From positions 23,921,080 to 23,985,079 of the forward strand of contig CM070617.1 of NCBI GenBank assembly GCA_036346255.1: a DNA stretch of 64,000 nt, written 5' to 3'. This DNA comes from Ampelocalamus luodianensis. Lineage: Eukaryota > Streptophyta > Magnoliopsida > Poales > Poaceae. The notes beneath the pieces are model-generated. The model had not been told where the DNA came from. It made no database searches and saw only the letters and a program-made list of their open reading frames with translations. The position numbers were made by a program, and so were the translations under genes. Shown here one piece after another: positions 10,669 through 22,366 of this stretch. Position 1 is the first letter of the stretch. Every line of letters begins with the position of its first letter.

Positions 10669-12250
10669 AGTTATATAAGAGTTTGGACTCTCATCATTAG
10701 GCTTTACCGCCTAGAGAGAAGGATGACTAGCGAATGATTTTCCATTGATAACACACCTCAATTTGATGGCACAAATTATGCATATTGGAAGGTTAGTATG
10801 ACTGTTTATCTTAAGGCTACAAGCTCAAGCATATGGAGAATTGTTGTAGAGGGTTTTGTTATACCTCTTGATCCTGATCATCTCACCGATTTAGATGAAT
10901 GAAACACTCTTCTCAATGCTCAAGCAATGAATGCTCTTTATGAAAGCTTGAACGCGGATGAATCCAATAGAGTGAGCTCTCTTGAGACGACTCATGATAT
11001 TCGGAAAACTCTCTCCGAAATTCATGGGGAACATCAGCGGTTAAGAAGGCCAAATTGTATATGCTTAAGATCAAATATGAGTTATTCATCATGTTGCCCC
11101 GTGAGAACATCAATAAGATACACTCAAGGTTGAACAACTTGGTGAATGAACTTAATGGTCTTGGTTCTACACTAATCGATCTTGATATTGTTCAAAAATG
11201 CTTATGGCTCTATCAGACAAGTATGAGACGTTGATAACATTGTTTCTCAACTCCTCCAACTTGCCAAGGATGACTCCTATAGGACACTTGGGTAACCTCA
11301 TTACAAACAATCTTATACTAGAAGGACAATGAAGAACTCATGGAGTAAGTCACCTTTAAGAAGAAGAACATCGCTTCTAAGGTTAAGACGGAGTCAAGTA
11401 ATGAAGCAAATGAAAATAAAGATGATCACTCCGATGAAGAGATGACCCTCCTTGTGAGGAGAATGAATATATTCGTGAAGAGGCGCTCAAATCGAAGCGC
11501 TAACTTTCACAAGGGCGACAAGGATCAATTCTCAAGCAAGAAGCGTTACACCAACATTCGCTGCTATGAGTGTGATGAGAATGGCCACATTGCCTCTCAA
11601 TATCCTAATAGGAAGGATGCAAAACCCAAGTCATTCAAGAAGAAAGACTACAATGTCAAGATAAAGTTTTTCAAGAAGTTTCACAAGAATGGCAAATGTG
11701 AAGCTCGTATTGGAGAGTAGATTTCTGATGAGGAAATATTCCGACTGCGACTCCAATGATAATGGGTCCTCAACTAAGAGAGAGCTTGCCGGGGTTGCCA
11801 TCAAAGAGACTCCATCGCTATTCTCTACACCCTATTATCTTATGGCAAAAGGGGAACACATGGTAACAAATGATAATGATGATCAGCCTACTAATGATGA
11901 ACTTATGGATACACTAAAGGACTTGAATGCGTACCTTGGTAAAGAAAAGCCAAAATTTAAGGTCTCGAAGAAAAAAATTCTCTCTCAAGGACTCATATGA
12001 GGACCTAAAGAAAAATCACAAGACTCTCGTTCTCAAGGATCGCTCACAGTCCAAAGTGGATATATGCATTACTTGTGATATCATTGATGACATGCCTAAT
12101 ATAAATGTTGCATCGTGCATTCCATCTGAGGTTAGTGTATCCATCCCATATGATGAATTAATTGCCATGCTATGTAGCTCTAAGATTGATGATATTACTT
12201 GCACGGTACATCTGACAACCTCATTTTCTCTCTCCCATTTCGAAAATTAA
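10669..12250 (+). pseudogene. Copia gag polyprotein remains
   Basis: Follows the copia 5' LTR on the same strand. A gag N-terminal phrase of the type FDGTNYAYWKVSM can be read near 10760-10800 after a worn start, then a diverged middle part. A zinc knuckle CYECDENGH lies near 11560-11590 but its last cysteine is replaced (...SQYPN). Downstream frames (11689-12250) are lysine/aspartate-rich and match the long gag-pol linker of Sireviruses in style. There are several stops and frame changes. No protease, integrase or reverse transcriptase follows, so the element is cut off here. Confidence 0.75.
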
Positions 12251-12930
12251 AAGGTATATTTTGCACGGATCTTGGAACATCAAGCAATGTCTATGATTGC
12301 GAGTTCAGTTGAACCCACGTTTACAATATCCTTATTCCCTCCCTGAGCATCTATTTTCACTACAAACAATGCTAACAATGGTGTGAGCTTTCAATGGTAC
12401 TAAACCGTCCTCTTTTACATTAGCTATTTAGCTCCAAGATTGCGGATGTCAATGCACATACTAGAATCCATTTGTAGGAAAGTTAGGGGTTAACAGCATC
12501 TCTTGTCGTATTTTTATAATTTTTTGGAATACAAGTTTTTTGTACTATTGATGGGAAGTGCGCTATTTTCTTACTGTTTTTCTATACTACGTGTTCTAAA
12601 CATAACCAATCCTAAGTCATGTCCCAAGATATGGGCTCCTATGCCTAACTTTTCGAAACTCTCTTGTTTTAACTCGGACATGATTATACGACGAAATATT
12701 TAATTCAAAATTGATCGTTTAGAGAGATTCTAGTAAGTAAAGTAGTGACACGTAAAATAAAAGGCTAAATACGCTGCCAGATCGGCGGGCGGGTCCACAC
12801 ATCCAGAGGGCTGTCCATATCCCCACGTGGCAGACCAGGTCCAGCGTCCGAACCCTTCACCCCAGGTTCACCCCTCCACATCAGGACCGTAGTTCCATCA
12901 GTCCTCGTGGATCTCAAAGCACCAAGCACC
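12251..12930. other. Flank between the copia remnant and the S23 promoter
   Basis: AT-rich to about 12770 with no recognised feature. From about 12775 it turns GC-richer and holds CCACGTGGC at about 12822-12830, a G-box-like ACGT core, which probably belongs to the ribosomal protein promoter. Confidence 0.45.
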
Positions 12931-12936
12931 ACAAGT

Positions 12937-12945
12937 AAACCCTAG
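12937..12945 (+). promoter_or_regulatory. Telo-box in the S23 promoter/5'UTR
   Basis: AAACCCTAG is the telo-box found in many plant ribosomal protein and translation-factor promoters, where it supports high expression in dividing cells. It lies 152 bp upstream of the ATG at 13097. It is followed by a pyrimidine-rich run (12970-13000) of the kind that surrounds transcription starts and 5'UTRs in this gene class. Confidence 0.7.
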
Positions 12946-13096
12946 GCACCAAACCCGCCGCACATAAATTCCTTCCCTCCCTATCCCTCTTCTCTATTGC
13001 AGCCGCCGCCGCTCCCAGCTCGCGCTCCCCTCCTCGCCTAGCCGCCGCCGCCGCCGCCACCGTCGCCTCGGAGATCTCCCGAACCCTTCCATCAAC

Positions 13097-14536
13097 ATGG
13101 GGTAAGCTCGCCGTCACTCTCTTACGATGGGTTTTCTATGGCTGTTTCTTGGCTAGACTTGGCGATCTGGAATGGTTTTGTCTGTTTACATCTAGCAGGA
13201 TGCTTTTGCCATGAATATTACGTGATTTAGAGACGCGCCTGAAGATTTCTAGTTGTTTGTGTTAGATTGAGCAATTTATGTGTGATGAATCCAAGCTTAT
13301 TGACGGTCCAGTGCTGATCAGATTATACAACGTCAGCACTAAACATACTCATAAGCGATATTAATCCGTTGCTGCTGTGTAGTCATGTTTTTCTTGATCC
13401 AAATACTTGGATCTGGGAGGTTATGCATGGTAGCATACACACGGTTATCGTTTATATTATTTCAAGGGACCATCCTTAATTTAGCGGTCAAATTTATTTG
13501 TGCTAAGCCCATGATTTGTAAGTAACTAGTTACAACGAAGTGTTGTGGTATTTCGACTTAGATGTAATTATTCTGTTCATTTGGCATAACAGTTGCTTAT
13601 GCCCACTAATTTATGAGTCACTCCTTTAGCTCTGTCTTGTACTCATTTCATAGCTATTTATTTTGTGCTACATTCATGGAGTATATACTTAGGTTATCGT
13701 ACTGTAGGTTAACCATTCTTTTCTAGCTCGTTGTTGTATACGCTTTTGGGTTGGATGCAATATTGCAATGATGTGGTTGACCATAAACTTGTTCTGTTTT
13801 GTACTCATTTTCTTTAGTTTTTCTCTTTTGTATATACTCTTTTTTTATAAATATATCACAGTAGGTGGCTCTCCTGCAGTTTTCCGGTAAAAAAAAAACA
13901 TGTTCTGTTATTTTGCTTTAGTTGTGGTAACCATGATTTAATCCCATTGCAGGAAGACACGTGGTATGGGAGCTGGGCGCAAGCTCAAGACCCACCGCAG
14001 GAACCAGAGGTGGGCTGACAAGGCATACAAGAAGAGCCACTTGGGCAATGAGTGGAAGAAACCCTTTGCTGGGTCATCTCACGCCAAGGGCATTGTTCTG
14101 GAGAAGATGTATGCAGAAACACATAGTATGGTTTTCTCACCCTTCGCTTTTGTGAGCTTAAGTTAATGCGTGATGATTCCATTGCAGTGGTATTGAGGCC
14201 AAGCAGCCAAACTCTGCCATCCGTAAGTGTGCTCGTGTGCAGCTTGTGAAGAATGGGAAGAAGATTGCGGCCTTCGTGCCAAATGATGGTTGCTTGAACT
14301 ACATTGAGGAAAATGTATATATATTCTTCATCCTATACTTTTTTGAGTGCTTGCCCTGTCAAATACTAATTTATTTTTCTTGTGTCAACATCCAGGATGA
14401 GGTGTTGATTGCTGGATTTGGTCGTAAGGGGCACGCTGTGGGAGATATTCCTGGTGTCCGGTTCAAGGTAGTCAAGGTCTCTGGTGTGTCTTTGCTTGCT
14501 CTCTTCAAGGAGAAGAAGGAGAAGCCAAGGTCTTAG
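13097..14536 (+). CDS. RPS23: 40S ribosomal protein S23 (uS12), complete, 4 exons
   Basis: Decoding-centre protein of the small cytosolic ribosomal subunit. Exons: 13097-13101, 13953-14108, 14188-14314 and 14396-14536, all with GT-AG introns; they join to 143 codons (142 aa), the usual family length. The first exon carries only ATGGG, so the Gly2 codon is split and an 851-bp leader intron follows, a layout common in ribosomal protein genes. Visible family blocks are MGKTRGMGAGRKL, the KSHLGNEWKKPF block, EAKQPNSAIRK (whose proline is the hydroxylated residue in other eukaryotes) and PNDGCLNYIEEND spanning exons 3 and 4. The C-terminus is LFKEKKEKPRS. No defect is visible. A telo-box lies upstream. 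The next gene, NF-YB, starts about 1.55 kb downstream on the same strand with its own promoter. Confidence 0.97.
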
Positions 14537-14837
14537 ATTGCTGTTGCATCTTGGCTGGCAAGCATGGAGTAGACAGTGGCTTTAGATGTTTAAGCAGGAT
14601 GGTTCCTTGCTATGTTTACAGCGCACTCTTCAAATTGATAACTTAATATCCTGTTGGTTATTACTATTCCTTGTCATACTTTGCTTCTGTTAAGGGAAAG
14701 TACTATCATGAGTTTTGTTCCCGAAGTATGAGATGACAGTGGTGTGCTTCTCCTGAGATGCACGTCTTGTTCATCTGATTTGTTTGTGTTTGAGCTTGTA
14801 GGCTATACCGTTCTGATGTTATTTCCATAACCTGCTT

Positions 14838-15260
14838 TAAGACATCTCCAATGTTGTGTTTAGCCGGTTCAAATGAGGAGAGAAAAAATATTAAATCGAT
14901 TTAATATATTGGAGAGGTTGATTTCAATAAAAAAATTGCATGGTACCGGACTCTACTTAGAATATCATTAGTGTATTGAACAAAGAGAACTCCAATGTAT
15001 TAAACTGATTTCAAATAATAACTAGGACTCACATTATATTAAAAAATCATAAAATAATAATATTCTCTCGCAACTGCACTCTTTCCTATGTTGTTGTTTA
15101 ATGTTCATATGAGTTGTTTAATGTTTTAAATCGACTCTTGAGTAGAGTCCAGTTTTATGCATTTTTTTTTGTTGGAATCGACTCCTTTAATATATTGAAT
15201 CGATTTAATACTTTCTCTCACATTTAAATCGGTTAAAACACAACATTAGAGATGGTCTTA
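14838..15260. repeat. MITE with about 25-bp terminal inverted repeats
   Basis: The left end TAAGACATCTCCAATGTTGT at 14838 is inverted at 15236-15260 (ending GATGGTCTTA), and an AACCGGTT/ATTTAAATCGG-type phrase continues inward on both sides. The interior is AT-rich with many TTAAAC and TTTAAT phrases. It lies in the S23-NF-YB spacer. The flanking trinucleotides are TAA and TTA, so a clean TSD is not shown and the superfamily is uncertain (Harbinger/Tourist-like by the ACATCTCCAA end). Confidence 0.65.
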
Positions 15261-15455
15261 GGAGTCTATTCAAAGTATTAAACAACTCATATGAGCATTA
15301 AACAACTATATAAGAGAGTGCAGTTGAGAGAGGATATTATTATTTTGTGTTTTTTTAATGTAACGTGGGTCTTGGTTTAACATATTGAAGAAAAACAAGT
15401 TCAGTTTTTAGCATGATTTTAAATCGATATCGGTTCAATACACTAAAGATACTCT
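15261..15455. repeat. Inverted partial copy of the adjacent MITE interior
   Basis: The phrases ATTAAACAACTCATATGAGC and AGAGAGTGCAGTTG here are the reverse complements of CATATGAGTTGTTTAAT and CTGCACTCTTTC at about 15073-15130 in the neighbouring MITE. The two stretches could fold on each other. It is probably a second, truncated insertion of the same family. Confidence 0.55.
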
Positions 15456-15954
15456 AATTGCTGTTCTTCCTTGTTACCCGATGATCGTCGTACTGGAGAT
15501 CCTATTAGGCAAGGTGGCAAGCTGACTTCGTCGGCGGTAATAGCGGCATGTTTCAAAAGAAGGGGCATGTTTCAAAACGCAGAAAGTTGCCTAGTTCAAA
15601 TTTCTCAAAAAGGAGAATAAAAACAGCCAAACAAAGCTAGAAATTTTCACACAAGGAAAGCCCAAGGACAAATACTAGTAGCACTTTGATCTCAACCCCC
15701 CAAAAAAACAATACTAGCCCTTGACCCCTCCTGGTCCACCGGCAGGGTCAGTGCACCAGGACCCACTCCCAGCTGCCACCCCTCCCTCTCGTGGCCGACG
15801 AACGGCCCGGATACCCCGGCTCCCCCCATCGCACAGGCCCGGGCCGCCTCCCCTTCTCCAGCGTCCGATCTCCCATTCCCCACCCTCCTCACCGCACCAA
15901 CCACCGTCTCCAACCACCCCCCCTCCCTCCTCTCCTCTCCTCCGCGCGCGCGCG

Positions 15955-16090
15955 TTTTTATAAGGTACGGATCGAACGCTGCTCGCCACCTCTCTGCTCG
16001 TGCGCTGACGTCTCGTGTGATTTGACGAATTTGTAATCTGGTGTGGTGCGATAGATCTAGGGTTTTGGACGGTGGGCGGGCGGGCGGGCG
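15955..16090 (+). promoter_or_regulatory. NF-YB core promoter and 5'UTR
   Basis: A TATA-like TTTTTATAAGG starts at about 15955 after a very GC-rich, CT-repeat-bearing stretch. The region between it and the ATG at 16091 contains a TGACGTCT cAMP-response/bZIP-like core near 16007 and an AGGGTTTTGG stretch near 16060. The position is right for the core promoter of the next gene. This assignment is by position, not from mapped ends. Confidence 0.5.
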
Positions 16091-17984
16091 ATGGCGGACG
16101 GCGGCGGGAGCCACGATAGCGGGAGCCCGAGGGGCGGCGGCGGCGGGGGAGGCGTGAGGGAGCAGGACCGGTTCCTGCCCATCGCCAACATCAGCCGCAT
16201 CATGAAGAAGGCCGTGCCGGCCAACGGCAAGATAGCCAAGGACGCCAAGGAGACCCTGCAGGAGTGCGTCTCCGAGTTCATCTCCTTCGTCACCAGCGAG
16301 TGAGTTGGCTCGGTAGCGCAATCTTTGGCTTGCTCGCCTTGATCGGGTTGGTTTTGTTGGGTTTGAGGTGTGATTTCGCTGTGCTGCTGGTGGTGCAGGG
16401 CGAGCGACAAGTGCCAGAAGGAGAAGCGCAAGACCATCAACGGGGACGATCTGCTCTGGGCGATGGCCACGCTCGGCTTCGAGGAGTACGTCGAACCCCT
16501 CAAGATCTACCTACACAAGTACAGAGAGGTAATCATGGCTCCTGCTCACTGTTGTTAGTATAAATTGGAGTTCTTTTTTGTTTTGTATACCCATCTCATG
16601 TCAGGTTCTCTGTCTTCCTTTTAATGTTTGGGGGTGGGCGATGGTAATTGCAGTTGGAGGTATGTGATCTTCAAATCCCCATCTTTTGTACCTTTGGTGT
16701 GCTGTTGTTTCATTGTAATGTTCTCTATGAATGCAAAACTTTTGTTTTTCTTTCTTTCTATGCGCTAGTAAAGTATAACCTGAAAAAACAAGATCAGGAG
16801 GCTTGTCCTCATCTGATATATTCACTGCGTTTGCAATGCAAAAGCAATGCCCCAGCCCCCATGTTTCGGCACGAAATGTACATAACCTGATTTAAATAAT
16901 GAGCTATGACCTTTAATTAGATATACTCGGAACTTGACGGGAAATGTACATAAGCTTTGATATGCTGTTGTTTCATTGGAGTGTTCCCCATGAATGCAAT
17001 TTTTTTTCTTTTCCTTTTTTAGTTTAAGTACAACATGAAAAACCAGAATTAGGATGTATGTCCTCAGAGGCTCAGCTTGATATATTCACTGTATTTGCAG
17101 TGTGAAAGCATCCCCCCCAAGCTTTGGCATGAATTGCACATAACCTGATTTGGCACGAAATATACATAGCCTGATTTGAATATTGAGCTGTACCCTTTAA
17201 TTAGAGATAGTTGGCACTTGACAGGAACTGTACATACCCTAGTTTGAAGTAGGCAAGGTTGCAACGTAACACCTGAATCAGGCTTACATTTTTTCCTGCT
17301 TCATATATTGTGTAGGAAAGTTGCCTGCATTCACCTAGGCCATTACAGTTCCAGTTTCCAAGCAATATACTGTACATGCTAGTTCTTGCTAAAGGAAGGT
17401 TGCATAGATTCTCTCTAATCCTTGTTACTTTGTTAGTTTGTTATCTATTGCCACTTTTTTTTTATTGGACTGCTTTGGCTGTCTCAGCAAGATTCTGCTC
17501 TATCTTGTGTGGTTTGCTGCAAACAAGTTACTACTTTAAAGTGCTATTTGTATTTGCATATCCAAGATGCAGTGAATATTACCATAGTTCTATTCCTGTT
17601 AATTCGTGGTAGGGTGATAGTAAATTGTCCTCTAAGGCTGGTGATGGTTCCGTAAAGAAGGATGCGATTGGTCCTCATGCTGGCACCAGTAGCTCAAGTG
17701 CCCAAGGGGTTAGTATTTTTAACTTGTATTGCTTTCATCCCAGCGATGATTGAAACTGACTTACTCTTGTTCTCTTTAGATGGTTCAGCATGGAGCTTAC
17801 ACCCAAGGGATGGGCTATATGCAACCGCAGGTAACCTATCATAGTATCATTTGTTAGTACAATGCTATGCTTCATCCTTGATGCTAAACATGATACGAAA
17901 CTGTAATGCAATTTTCAATTGTTACATTCTTTGGCTGACACTTTTCTCCCTGTGCACACCCAGTACCATAACGGGGACACCTAA
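16091..17984 (+). CDS. NF-YB (HAP3/CBF-A) CCAAT-binding transcription factor subunit, complete, 6 exons
   Basis: Histone-fold subunit that pairs with NF-YC; the dimer then recruits NF-YA to bind CCAAT boxes in the nucleus. Exons: 16091-16299, 16399-16528, 16654-16659, 17613-17708, 17780-17830 and 17964-17984, joining to 170 aa plus stop. Residues 1-22 are a glycine-rich tail. The histone-fold domain runs from about 24 to 115, with REQDRFLPIANISRIMKK, NGKIAKDAKE, CVSEFISFVTSEASDKC and KRKTINGDDLLWAMATLGFE clearly visible. The tail contains GDGSVKKD and ends MGYMQPQYHNGDT. This is the non-LEC1 type, close to rice OsNF-YB2/3/4; synteny with S23 and subunit a suggests the HAP3A/OsNF-YB2 locus, an inference from memory. 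Exon 3 is only 6 nt (Leu-Glu), replacing the Met-Glu of relatives. Nothing suggests loss of function. Confidence 0.95.
16654..16659 (+). other. 6-nt microexon of NF-YB (TTGGAG)
   Basis: Flanked by TAATTGCAG and GTATGTGATC, both good splice signals. Joining exon 2 directly to exon 4 would give KYREGDSKL; including these 6 nt gives KYRELEGDSKL, which restores the two residues (Met-Glu) that related NF-YB proteins have at this place. It preserves frame, so skipping would also yield a full protein lacking two residues at the end of the histone fold. Confidence 0.75.
16690..17235 (+). repeat. Tandem duplication (about 280 bp) in NF-YB intron 3
   Basis: The series TATGCTGTTGTTTCATTG, CCTCA, TGATATATTCACTG, TTTGCA, ACATAACCTGATTT and CCTTTAATTAGA appears in the same order at about 16690-16930 and again at about 16958-17235. 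Copies are roughly 80-85% similar by eye with several small indels, so the duplication is old. It lengthens the intron after the microexon to 953 bp. Confidence 0.75.
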
Positions 17985-19440
17985 AACTGAAGACAATGGC
18001 AAATTTGGGCAGCTGTTATTACTCTGTGAGGTAAAAAAAATTGTACGGACATGCTTGCCATACAGGGGGGCATTTTTTTTAAAAAATGTTAGGCACTTTG
18101 TTCTGTACCCGTTTTGCTGTTCTTTTAAAATAGGGTTCCCCTCTACATATTCATCTTTTTAACAAGGGAACTAAGATATGTTAAGCTGCTCGGCAGAAAA
18201 TCCTCTTGATGCTTTATTCATGTTTAACGCTTATTTTCTCTGTTCTGACACAATACTCCTTTTGCTGCAGTGGTTATGTATCTGTTAAGTCGCCCCACAT
18301 TAGATCCATGTTTATTGGAAGAAAACTAAAACACCTGAAAAGATGTTAACAGTTGGTGGTGATGGCTGCCTCTCAGATGTAAATTGCCTCCATGAGAATA
18401 GCTTCACCTATGGTTTAGTGCTTGTTTTTATCTGTATATCTAGAATGGTTGAACCATTGGTATTTTGGCAATCTTTTGCATTCACATATTTGTATTAGGA
18501 AGCACACATATATTGCTAGTGTCCCAGGCTCGAATAATGCTGGTCAGCTCATAATTCTGCAATGTTCATGACTTCATGCCCTCTCGAATTTAAGGCTCGC
18601 CAGATTGGCACGGGCCTGTGTTCCGACGTGCGATGCAAGGCTACTGTAAGAGCATTTCGAATGTGCATATTTTGCCGGTACCAAGAGGTGAGAGAATGGG
18701 CTAGTATCAATGCCTCACATTGCGGCACAAACTGGAACCGAGACCAAGTGCGGTATCGGAACCAAGTGGATTTTTTTTTGAGCGGGCGGATCGAGGACGA
18801 TGAAGACGTGCCACCGGCGCCGTCGGATCGAGGACGATGAAGACGCGTGCACCTCAAAACTCGTCGCGTGGGAGCCGTTGCACGTCGAATCAGACGTGCG
18901 AACCTCAAAACTCGTTGCATGGGAGCCGCCGCACGTCGAATCAGGACTTGGAGGCCGGCAACAGCGAGACGCCGGTGAATCGAGCGGCGCACCGGCGGAA
19001 TCGCATAGAGTTGTCTAGACGGGGAGGGGATTGGGGAACGGTGTGGGTGGAGTGAGATTTTGTGGCGAGTTTCTTGGATTTACTTTAATATTTAGTGGGA
19101 CTCATCTCGGAGAGTTAGAGAGGTACTAACTACTAAGCACTAGAGGAGGAGAGACAAAATTAGCCCTTGTGTGATGCGGCAGTTCTTTGTGCCGGTAGAG
19201 GCACCTCACATTGTTGATAGCCTAGTATTGTCGAGGGCAGCCTTCTCGTACAGGTTAGACCTGGTGCCACAAGTGGAAAAGTGGGACGTATTGCGGGCTA
19301 GCCGCGCTTTGCCTACTTAATCGCAAGCTATTGTACGGGTCAATGCGGTAGCCCACAAAACTCTTATGCGGACAATGTAGCACCCATGATGCCCGCCTCT
19401 TCACAACCTTTGGTTACAGACACCTTGGCCAGAAGAAGGC
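17985..19440. other. NF-YB 3' flank and repeat-rich spacer
   Basis: To about 18550 this is AT-rich and presumably holds the NF-YB 3'UTR. From 18610 to 19250 there is a GC-richer insertion-like block, with similar GTGCCGGTA/TGCCGGTACC and CCTCACATTG phrases near both ends, suggesting a transposon remnant. Inside it a 51-bp tandem duplication with the core ACCTCAAAACTCGT starts at 18851 and 18902. No gene was recognised. Confidence 0.45.
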
Positions 19441-20057
19441 AACGGAAGGAATAGCGAGATGGCGTCGGTCGTGAAGGTGTATGGGCCGGCCAAGTTGCGG
19501 TGCCTTTGGAGGTGGCCGGAATCGAGTGCGAGGTCGTCGCCGTCGATTTCGCAGCCGGGGAGCACAAGCGCCCCGCGCATTTCGCTAGAAATGTAAGCAC
19601 GATCTAGCTCTGAATTCAACATGTACACATATTTTTGCAATTTTGCTTATTACTTCGTTGTGGCTTTGCAGCAGTTATATATTTGGGCGTTCTACCATTA
19701 GGAATTAGATCTTGTCCAATTTGTAGGTATACAACCATGAACCATCTCACATGTTTGTTCGATTTCTTGACAGCCGTTCGGGCAGGTCCCTGTTTTGCAG
19801 GACGGTGATTTCTGCCTTTGGGGTAAGAAGATGTACCTACCACTGTTAGTACGTTACTGCTATGTCTGCACAATTCTCTTCATAGTTTCTGTCTAACATG
19901 CCAGAGTCGCGTGCTATCACCAAGTACGTGTGTTGCAAGTACAAACCTGAGCTCCTTGTGGCCGGCAACGGGCAACCTCGAGCAATCGGCCATGGTCGAT
20001 GTGTGGCTAGAGGTGGAAGCCCACCAGTACAGACCCGTAATCGAGGCCATCCTCAAG

Positions 20058-22366
20058 TAGGGGTGCAAGTGGGGCGGGCTGCGGGCAGCCCACGCCCACC
20101 CCGCACTGGATGCTTGTGATTTGCGGCTGGTAAGCAACCCGCAATGCGGCATGCTAAATATTGGTAGGCTTTGGCGGCGGCCCGCAAGCCTCTACATGGA
20201 TGCTAGGCGGCTGCCCGCAAGGCGGAAGGCCTCTACATGGATGCTAATAATTCGGTGAGCTGCATGTATACTGCTGTCCATGCTGCCTCTATACTGCTGT
20301 CCATTGATAATGATGATATAATCATGCATACTGTAGATTGATAAGCATAATTCATCCAGTTAAACATTCTGTATCAAGTTAGGACATACAAAAGCACTCT
20401 AGAGCTTGGGTTTTGATTAACATTACGAACACTATTGATCTTGCCACATCTAACCATATCTCAATATGATACTCCACTCTGTATGTCAATCAAAGATACA
20501 TCATCCAAAATAGACCATGTCCAACTGTTTAACAGCAAAATCAAAATTATCTCAAAATGGACCCAAATCGTCATTTGGTGGTGACATGGTTCCAACACCG
20601 CCAAACATTCCCTCGGCCACTGTCTGAAATGCATTGTCTGAATGATCTACCTCATTTGATGAACCAACAGGGACAGGCTGCAAAAATAAAATTGTTTGAT
20701 TGCATCATTACATAATGTTTGTAAATACTATGAGAATTGAGGAACAAAAACTGATTAGTATGGTACAATGAGGTAGTACTAGATGGCAAAGAGCTCCCAG
20801 CAGCAGCATTGGATATTCACCCAAACAAAACAAGGCATATTCAACAAGTCAACCACCAGGGCACCAGGTAAAGCAATAGCAAAGAACAAATCTCACATTA
20901 AAATTGCTTCTCCACATTTGCATCATATGTTCATGGGCAGTGGTAGAACGAATCTCACATCCTAGCTGGGTAGCAAGCAACAATTTAGTTGTGCACTTCA
21001 TTGATCAAATTTTTTTAAAAAGAACTATTTTAGGAGGGACAAACAATTACCATTTCTCTTTAGTAATTAAATTAGAACATAGTGCTATTTCAGAAAGCAA
21101 ACCTGAACAACATTAAGATCCATTATGTCAAACTTAGCTCTTCATCTGATCTACCATCTGATGCAATCTAGCTCTTTCCTCACAACTTCCCAAATGCCTA
21201 CGACAACTACTTGATATCACTGCAGATATCTTATTTAAGTTTGCGTCTTCTAGTTCTACTCGAAGATCCTAAATCGTTAGCATGGAAACATGTATTACGA
21301 TAAGATCAAGTATGGCTCATGATATCTTGGCATGGCCGGCTAGAAAACCAGTAGCTAATTAAACAAACAGAGCACAAACAGAGCACAAGAAGGTCCCCTG
21401 TTTCTTTTCCCCTAACTAAAGAAGAGTACACAAAAGGGAAAAAAGAAGACACCCTTTCTCATTCAAGTCAAAAAGAGATTGTAACTCATAGTTGTGAAGA
21501 ACAGAATGCCTAATATATCAACCAAGAATTTCTACAGCTTACTTGCACACATCATACCCACAGGGAACCCACCCATATCATCATACAATCAGTTCATCAT
21601 AGAGCAAAGGGGAGGTGTAGAGGAGTACTAGAGAGGAAGAGGGGTAGTATACCTCAGTGCGCCGCAGCCACACCATCATCAGTGAACTCACCTCCAGTTC
21701 AATCACCATGCCTAAGCAAAAGACCACATGAATCAACATTCATCCATCCAAAATTAACCAAACTCTTCAAGAACCGAAATAGTAGTAGTAGGGAGGGGAG
21801 TAAGGGAGAGCCGAGCTGGGAGCACAGGGGCGCTGTGTCGCGGGCCGGCGCAGCAGGCAAGGCGTGGCTGAGTGCACAGGGAGCTAGGGCGCGCCGAGCG
21901 GCGGCGCTCGGGAGAGCGGCACCGGGAAGGAGCCAGGAGGCGCGGCGGCGCTAGGGTGAGCCAGAGTCGGAGCAGGGTGGCGGCGTAGGGGCCAGGAGCG
22001 GAGTAGCCAAGAACAGTGCCGAAGTAGACAAGAAACGCACCTAGATGGTGTGGCTCCCTGCGCAGGCGGCCGCCCTGACGAAGGACTGATGGGGCGACGG
22101 CCGAGGCCTCGAGCCCCTGACTGGGCGAGGGGCGAGGGGCGAGGAAGACTCCACCGTCCAGCCTGCAGGCGTCTAGGGTTCACCGGTTCAGCCGCTTGCG
22201 GGTGAGGAAGAGCTTCTGAGCGTGGGGCCGCGGGCAACGCGGCCAATGCGGGCCGGACCGCATGTCCCTTCTTTCGGATGGTGGGTTAGCGGGCCGATTT
22301 AAGTGGGCTCATTTTGCGGGGCGGGCTCACGGCTTAGCGAAGTGGCCCGCCCCACTTGCACCCCTA
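20058..22366. mobile_element. hAT-type DNA transposon, 2.3 kb, inserted in the GST pseudogene
   Basis: The ends are TAGGGGTGCAAGTGGGGC at 20058 and the inverse, GCCCCACTTGCACCCCTA without the first bases shown elsewhere, ending at 22366. A perfect 8-bp TSD, TCCTCAAG, flanks it (20050-20057 and 22367-22374); 8-bp duplications and TAGGGGTG ends are hAT hallmarks. No hAT transposase (RICESLEEPER-like, with its C-terminal dimerisation domain) was recognised, so it is non-autonomous. Its - strand carries GC-rich leader-like sequence at 21.9-22.25 kb and exon-like pieces of unknown origin. Confidence 0.92.
20555..21715 (-). other. Unidentified spliced-gene-like segments on the - strand of the hAT element
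   Basis: Three pieces bounded by plausible splice sites, read right to left: about 21656-21712 (after a TTTGCTTAG acceptor, starting MVIELE, donor GTATAC); about 21135-21270 (after GATTTAG, reading DLRVELEDANLNK... to a stop after QMVDQMKS); and about 20555-20680 (after a TTTTTGCAG acceptor, PVPVGSSNEV... ending NDDLGPF and stop). The last two do not share one frame without another exon. I do not recognise the gene. They may be captured host exons or the element's own transcript. Confidence 0.35.

Noticed and set aside
15692..16321. 209-codon frame antisense to NF-YB exon 1
   Set aside because: It is the reverse of a glycine-rich coding exon and the promoter; the sense frame matches NF-YB with correct splice sites.
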